NCBI GenBank assembly: GCA_937969415.1
Contig: CALBWK010000071.1
Span: 1-40,038, forward strand
Direction of reading: 5' to 3'
Length of the DNA: 40,038 nt
Source of the DNA: an uncultured Saprospiraceae bacterium
GTDB lineage: Bacteria > Bacteroidota > Bacteroidia > Chitinophagales > Saprospiraceae
The notes beneath the pieces are model-generated. The model saw only the letters and a list, made by a program, of their open reading frames with translations, searched no databases and had not been told where the DNA came from. Positions within the stretch are counted from its first letter, which is position 1. Each line of letters starts with the position of its first letter. This document shows, one piece after another, positions 35,655-40,038 of the stretch. The position numbers were made by a program, and so were the translations under genes.

Positions 35655-36632
35655 GTGCATATCCACTCAAAATCGTACATAATTAGTCTAGCTAGCCTAC
35701 TCTTCCTGCTTATAGCAGAAGGTGGGTTCTGTCAGTTGGCCCCGCAAAACAGTCTCTATCTAATAGATCTCTATCAAGTCAACTCTGCATATGCAGGCTT
35801 AGACAATACGCTTTCTGTTAATCTCAATTATAGGGATCAATGGGGTGTTATAGAAGGCCATCCCCGACAATTCCTCATCAATGCACATCTACCAGTAATC
35901 ATATGGGAAGGTGCTGTTGGAGCTTATATTAAAAGTGATCAACTAGGCAGCCTATCACTAACCTCAGCAGGCATTTCTTATAATCGCATCCTCAAAAGGG
36001 AATATGGTGTGTTGTCATTTGGTTCTTCCTTAGGTATAACACAGGCTGGGCTGGATGGTAGTCTCATCGTGACCCCTCAGGGTATTTACAGCTCAGGAAC
36101 CATAGATCATCAAGATATCATACTTGGTACAGGGATAGATAGAAGCGTAAGATTGGACTATGATATGAGTTTATTTCTAGGTCATACAAATTTTGACCTA
36201 GGTATATCATTGCAAAATTTATTTCTCCCAAATCAGAATCTAGGCTCTACAGCTATTGATAATGGCAAGAATCTCAGGATACTTGGTAGGTATCCTATTA
36301 GGCTATTGGATATGATTCTCTATCCTAGCATATTACTTAAAACTAATTTTGTCTCATATCAAACAGACCTCTCATGTGTCGCTAAAAGTGGCAACGTTTT
36401 TGGAGGTTTAAGCTTACGGGGATTCAACGCTGAATCTTTAGACGCCATAGCTATAATTGCAGGTATAGAATTTAACAGAAATTACACCTTGTCTTATAGT
36501 TACGATGTTGGTTTGAGCCGGTTGGGTCGACTTGCAGGGGGGAGTCACGAGATTCACATCAACTACAATCTGAACAGATTGTTGGGGATAGGATTACCTC
36601 CCGAAATTATCTATAATCCACGTTATCTGTAA
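35655..36632 (+). CDS. PorP/SprF-family outer-membrane protein
   Basis: A 325-residue barrel-type outer-membrane protein of the PorP/SprF family, which pairs with T9SS motor components or with large SprB-like adhesins. It uses a GTG start at 35655 and has a signal sequence (SYIISLASLLFLLIAEGGFC). The mature start QLAPQNSLYLIDLYQVNSAY is the PorP/SprF signature, with YRDQWGVIEGHPRQFLINAH following. It lies directly upstream of gldK, gldL and gldM in the same direction, the common porPKLM order. Whether it is the PorP for the core or a dedicated SprF for a cargo cannot be told. Confidence 0.9.
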   Translation: MHIHSKSYIISLASLLFLLIAEGGFCQLAPQNSLYLIDLYQVNSAYAGLDNTLSVNLNYRDQWGVIEGHPRQFLINAHLPVIIWEGAVGAYIKSDQLGSLSLTSAGISYNRILKREYGVLSFGSSLGITQAGLDGSLIVTPQGIYSSGTIDHQDIILGTGIDRSVRLDYDMSLFLGHTNFDLGISLQNLFLPNQNLGSTAIDNGKNLRILGRYPIRLLDMILYPSILLKTNFVSYQTDLSCVAKSGNVFGGLSLRGFNAESLDAIAIIAGIEFNRNYTLSYSYDVGLSRLGRLAGGSHEIHINYNLNRLLGIGLPPEIIYNPRYL

Positions 36633-36770
36633 TAGTTGGTAAAACTGTCGAGAATTGACATAATACCATTGATAATTAATGCGTTATATCATTGCTTTCT
36701 CTTTGAGAAGGCGGGCAATATAAAACCGAACTATGTTTTTGTAGTTTGGCAACAAAAGTTATTTTTACAC

Positions 36771-36786
36771 ACTTCGTTTTCGAAGT
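36771..36786 (+). promoter_or_regulatory. Small hairpin in the gldK leader
   Basis: ACTTCG (36771-36776), TTTT and CGAAGT (36781-36786) make a 6-bp hairpin with a T4 loop, 36 bases before the gldK ATG at 36823. There is no downstream T-run. It could be a leader structure that stabilises the gldKLM message; unproven. Confidence 0.35.
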
Positions 36787-36822
36787 TTGAGTAATAATTT
36801 GGCAAAATCAGTTAATAAAGGC

Positions 36823-38058
36823 ATGAAAAGACAATCATTGTTTTTAATGGGCTTGGTACTTCTCTTATTGAGTTCGTGTGGTACAGAGCAGACAGGTGAA
36901 CTTGTAGGAGTACAAGATAGACCAGGATGGAATGGTATAAATCCTTTTGGGATGGTATATGTTCCTTCCGGCACACTCACAATAGGTCAGAGTGATCAGG
37001 ATGTGTTCAGCACCTATACACAGCGACCTAAATCAATTTCAATTTCTGGATTCTTTATGGATGATACCGAAATCACCAATAATGAATATCGCCAGTATGT
37101 CCACTGGATCAGAGATTCTATTGCTCATACTATCTTAGGAGACTTCACAGAAGACGATTATGGTAATGAGAAAATAGACTGGGACTTCGAGCTCGATTAT
37201 ACTTTAGAAGATCTTGATGAGATGTTCTATGAAGGTGATATGAAGCTCTATGATTCTGAAAGAACAATGGATACCAAGCAATTCACTTATGAATACAAGT
37301 GGATAGATTGGAAAAAAGCGGCTTCTAGCCCAGATGTTGTTCGTTCTCAACTCCTTAACACTAGAAAAGTAGAGGCCTATCCTGACACATTGGTATGGAT
37401 AAGAGACTTCTCATACTCTTATAATGAGCCATTTGCTAGAAACTACTTCTGGCACCCAGCCTTTGACGACTATCCTGTAGTAGGTGTGGACTGGCAGCAG
37501 GCTAAGGCATTCTGTCACTGGAGGACTCATATCAGAAATGCATTCAAAGGCGACGAAGAGCCTAACACAGAAGAATACAGACTACCTACTGAAACTGAGT
37601 GGGAATGGGCTGCTAGAGGCGGTCGTGAGATCGCACCATATCCTTGGGGTGGATACTATATCAGAAATGCTAAAGGTTGTCTATTGGCCAACTTTAAGCC
37701 TGGTAGAGGTAACTATCCAGAAGATGGTGGTTTTTACACTGTAAAAGCTGATGCATACTTCCCTAATGACTACGGTCTTTACAATATGTCTGGAAACGTA
37801 TCAGAGTGGACTGAAACAGCTTACCACCCTAACGCATATCATCACACACATGATCTAAACCCAGACATCAAGTATGATGCTAAAGATGATGACCCAGAAT
37901 CTGCAAAGAGAAAGGTTATCAGAGGTGGATCATGGAAAGATATTTCTTACTACTGCCAGACTGGTACTAGAAACTGGGAATATCAAGACACCACGAAGTC
38001 TTATGTAGGCTTCAGATGTGCCCTTACTTTCTTGGGAAGATCAATCAATGATTTCTAG
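36823..38058 (+). CDS. gldK: T9SS/gliding lipoprotein GldK (PorK)
   Basis: Start at the ATG at 36823 (411 aa). A TTG at 36787 would extend it, but then the lipoprotein signal would be buried. The signal MKRQSLFLMGLVLLLLSSC ends in lipobox LSSC, with Cys 19 lipidated. The rest is an FGE-sulfatase (SUMF1-like) domain: GMVYVPSGTLTIG, DTEITNNEYRQYVHW, PVVGVDWQQAKAFCHW, RLPTETEWEWAARG, NVSEWTETAYHPN, and RGGSWKDISYY. In the T9SS, GldK forms the periplasmic ring with GldN at the outer membrane. gldL follows 73 bp downstream. Confidence 0.95.
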   Translation: MKRQSLFLMGLVLLLLSSCGTEQTGELVGVQDRPGWNGINPFGMVYVPSGTLTIGQSDQDVFSTYTQRPKSISISGFFMDDTEITNNEYRQYVHWIRDSIAHTILGDFTEDDYGNEKIDWDFELDYTLEDLDEMFYEGDMKLYDSERTMDTKQFTYEYKWIDWKKAASSPDVVRSQLLNTRKVEAYPDTLVWIRDFSYSYNEPFARNYFWHPAFDDYPVVGVDWQQAKAFCHWRTHIRNAFKGDEEPNTEEYRLPTETEWEWAARGGREIAPYPWGGYYIRNAKGCLLANFKPGRGNYPEDGGFYTVKADAYFPNDYGLYNMSGNVSEWTETAYHPNAYHHTHDLNPDIKYDAKDDDPESAKRKVIRGGSWKDISYYCQTGTRNWEYQDTTKSYVGFRCALTFLGRSINDF

Positions 38059-38131
38059 TTAGAAATCACCTAATTTGAACATATTTAATACACTAATAAT
38101 CAGTTAATTACTAACTTTTAAAATCTAACTA

Positions 38132-38731
38132 ATGGCTTTTCACAAATCAAAAGGATTTAAGTATTTAAAGAATTTTATCATTGGAGTTGGTGCAGCGGTT
38201 GTAATGGTCGGTGCCCTTGCAAAAATCTTAAGTCACCCAGCTGGAAACACACTAATTACAGCGGGTCTACTTACGGAAGCATTCTTATTCCTTATGTTAG
38301 GAGTGTTACCTCCAGAAAAAGATTACTACTGGGAAAAATTATACCCAGGTCTAGATAATTATAGCTCACAATTGACTCCCTTATCTGCAGGTGGTGGCGG
38401 TGGTGTAAGACCTCTTGATGCTGATGCTGTAGAAAGCAGATTGGGCGGAATGTTGACAGAACTACAAGGTATGTCATCTAGCTTAGGAAGCCTTAAAGCA
38501 CTCCAAGAAGTTGATTTCACTGAAACTAAAGGTCAAATCGAGCAAATGGGTAATTTCTACAACAAGATGAACGAGGCTATGGAGTCTATGGCTAGCACAG
38601 TAGATACACTCAACCAAGCTAATGAAGACGTACAAGCTTACAAAACAAATATGTCATCACTGAACGCAAACTTGAACTCTCTTAACGGAGTATATGGAAA
38701 CGTTCTAGGAGCTTTTAGACAACCATCTTAA
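38132..38731 (+). CDS. gldL: T9SS/gliding motor protein GldL (PorL)
   Basis: A 199-residue inner-membrane protein, the GldL part of the proton-driven T9SS motor. Two membrane helices: about 11-33 (YLKNFIIGVGAAVVMVGALA) and 40-62 (TLITAGLLTEAFLFLMLGVL). E49 in the second helix and K31 at the end of the first match the charged residues known to matter in Flavobacterium GldL. The C-terminal 100 residues form a helical cytoplasmic part. gldM begins 55 bp downstream. Confidence 0.96.
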   Translation: MAFHKSKGFKYLKNFIIGVGAAVVMVGALAKILSHPAGNTLITAGLLTEAFLFLMLGVLPPEKDYYWEKLYPGLDNYSSQLTPLSAGGGGGVRPLDADAVESRLGGMLTELQGMSSSLGSLKALQEVDFTETKGQIEQMGNFYNKMNEAMESMASTVDTLNQANEDVQAYKTNMSSLNANLNSLNGVYGNVLGAFRQPS

Positions 38732-38786
38732 AGATTAATCAAATAACGATTAATTGAAAATTACCTAACTAAGTAAAAAAAGATAT

Positions 38787-40038
38787 ATGTCTATTCCTAA
38801 GGAACCCCGACAACTGATGATTAACATCATGTATTTGGTTCTTACTGCCCTACTAGCACTCAACGTCTCGGCAGAAGTATTTAATGCATTCAAGATAGTT
38901 GACAAGGGTCTTATAAAATCAAACAAAGCCTTGGACCAATCCAACGAAGGAATGATCGAGGGTATAAAAGATGCTGCTAAAACAAAAGCATCTTTAGCGA
39001 CTTACGCAGAAAGGATAAGTCCAATAAGAAGTGAATCTAAAAAGCTCACTGACTACCTACAAGGTATAGTCGATGAGATGATAGAAGATAAAGATGATGA
39101 AGGAAATGTAACTGGTGGATACATTGAAGATCCTACCACTGGCCTTCAAAAGCTTAAGAAAGAGAAGGATTACGGAGTTACAACAAGAATACTTGTTATG
39201 GATCCACAAGGTAATCCTGGAAAAGGTGAGGAGATTAAATCTAAACTATTGGAGTTTAGAGACAGTATGCTTAAGTATGTTGACAAAGAAGATCAATCAG
39301 CGTTTACAAGAGAAATAGCTGTGCAGATCGATGACGAGACATGGAAGCAAAAGGACAAAGCGTCTTGGTCTCATATGAACTTTGATCATATGCCACTACA
39401 AGCGGTTATTCCTATATTCAGTAAGTACATCAATGATGTAAAGGCAACTGAATCAGCTGCTCTTAACTACCTAGCTGGTAAAGTAGGATCAGGTGGTGCG
39501 ACTGTTGTACTAGATAAGTACCAAGTTGTTTCTGCTCCTAAGAAATCATACATCATTAAAGGTGAGAAGTATGAAGCAGATTTATTCTTGAGTGCATCTG
39601 CAGGTGGTGATTCTAATACAGGAATCAGAATCTCTGTTAACGGTAAGAACTTACCACTTAACAGTGATGGCCAGGCGAGCTACTCTACTGTTGCTAACTC
39701 TAACGGAGAAAAGTCTTACAAGGCGACTGCATCTCTTACTGATCCAGTAACTGGAGAGACAAAGAGTTTCACTAAAACTTTCTCTTACGAAGTTGGTGAA
39801 AGATCAGTAGCTGTATCAGCTTCTAAGATGAATGTATTCTATATCGGTGTTGACAACCCTATCGAGGTATCAGCAGCTGGTGTGGCTTCTTCTGATGTAA
39901 AGGTATCAATGAGTGGTGCTGGAGGCGGTAAGGTTAAGCCAGATGGTAAAGGTGGATATACTGTAAATGTTACTTCTCCTACCAAAAATGGTGAGTTTGC
40001 TAACATTAACGTTACAGCGCCAGGCCTTCAAGACAAGA
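38787..40038 (+). CDS. gldM: T9SS/gliding motor protein GldM (PorM), partial
   Basis: The frame opens at the ATG at 38787 (MSIPKEPRQLMINIMYLVLT) and runs off the right edge with no stop (417 codons visible). It has a single N-terminal helix (about 12-32) carrying R8 ahead of it and E30 in NVSAEVFNAF, the residues that contact GldL in the known motor. A long periplasmic region of beta domains follows (GVTTRILVMDPQGNPG, DKYQVVSAPKKSYIIKGEKY, FSYEVGERSVAVSASKMNVF). It completes the visible gldKLM operon; gldN is expected just beyond the window. Confidence 0.95.
   Translation, partial: MSIPKEPRQLMINIMYLVLTALLALNVSAEVFNAFKIVDKGLIKSNKALDQSNEGMIEGIKDAAKTKASLATYAERISPIRSESKKLTDYLQGIVDEMIEDKDDEGNVTGGYIEDPTTGLQKLKKEKDYGVTTRILVMDPQGNPGKGEEIKSKLLEFRDSMLKYVDKEDQSAFTREIAVQIDDETWKQKDKASWSHMNFDHMPLQAVIPIFSKYINDVKATESAALNYLAGKVGSGGATVVLDKYQVVSAPKKSYIIKGEKYEADLFLSASAGGDSNTGIRISVNGKNLPLNSDGQASYSTVANSNGEKSYKATASLTDPVTGETKSFTKTFSYEVGERSVAVSASKMNVFYIGVDNPIEVSAAGVASSDVKVSMSGAGGGKVKPDGKGGYTVNVTSPTKNGEFANINVTAPGLQDK

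Noticed and set aside
36787-36822. TTG-started extension of gldK
   Set aside because: It would place 12 residues before the lipoprotein signal, which homologues lack; the ATG at 36823 gives a proper lipobox position.

Overview
The window looks like a chromosomal segment of a marine or environmental member of the Bacteroidota, most likely Saprospiraceae or a close relative; this is judged from gene content, not from a search. The evidence is type IX secretion (T9SS) and gliding genes (porX, a porP/sprF homologue, gldK, gldL, gldM), three kinds of T9SS cargo C-termini, Bacteroidota-style TAnnTTTG -7 promoter boxes, A+T-rich DNA, and a fabH-efp-accB-accC cluster. No phage, IS element, integrase or CRISPR array is visible.

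Layout. Positions 1-6365 (minus strand) hold fabH, efp, accB, accC, an ABC exporter and a T9SS cargo protein cut by the left edge. At 6631-11768 (plus) a thioredoxin-SPOR protein ends in a clear terminator and is followed by a large SprB-repeat adhesin. At 11783-14683 (minus) are a cation/Ca2+ antiporter, a LamG-type T9SS cargo and a DUF1573 lipoprotein. tatC (plus) converges on porX (minus) across a hairpin at 15574-15599. An HD hydrolase (17247-18470) comes next.

The most unusual part is 18576-23069, a 1497-residue secreted protein. It has about 47 repeats of 23 residues in two related classes, two OmpA-like peptidoglycan-binding domains inside the repeats, and a C-terminal PG_binding_1 domain. 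glyA follows, then a 0.33-kb intergenic array of eight 39-46-bp units (mostly 40 bp) that resemble serial weak terminators (24432-24759).

Positions 24816-28298 (minus) carry tRNA-Leu(UAG), tig, clpP and clpX. Positions 28459-31192 (plus) carry a bifunctional RelA/SpoT and a Fur-family regulator. Converging on fur with no gap is a minus-strand set (34492-31193): an outer-membrane beta-barrel protein, a lipoprotein, Ppx/GppA, and a metal ABC permease fused to a DtxR/MntR-like metal-sensing domain. On the plus strand follow a conserved 93-residue protein with a PhnP-like metallo-hydrolase, then porP/sprF, gldK, gldL and gldM (cut by the right edge).

How the genes fit together: the window combines core physiology (fatty-acid initiation, proteostasis, stringent response, one-carbon metabolism) with envelope biology. 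gldKLM and the PorP-like protein build the T9SS core, PorX is the known regulator of that system in related bacteria, and the SprB-like, LamG and PNP-type CTD proteins are likely its cargo. The giant OmpA/PG-binding repeat protein is a candidate periplasmic or envelope-spanning structural element.
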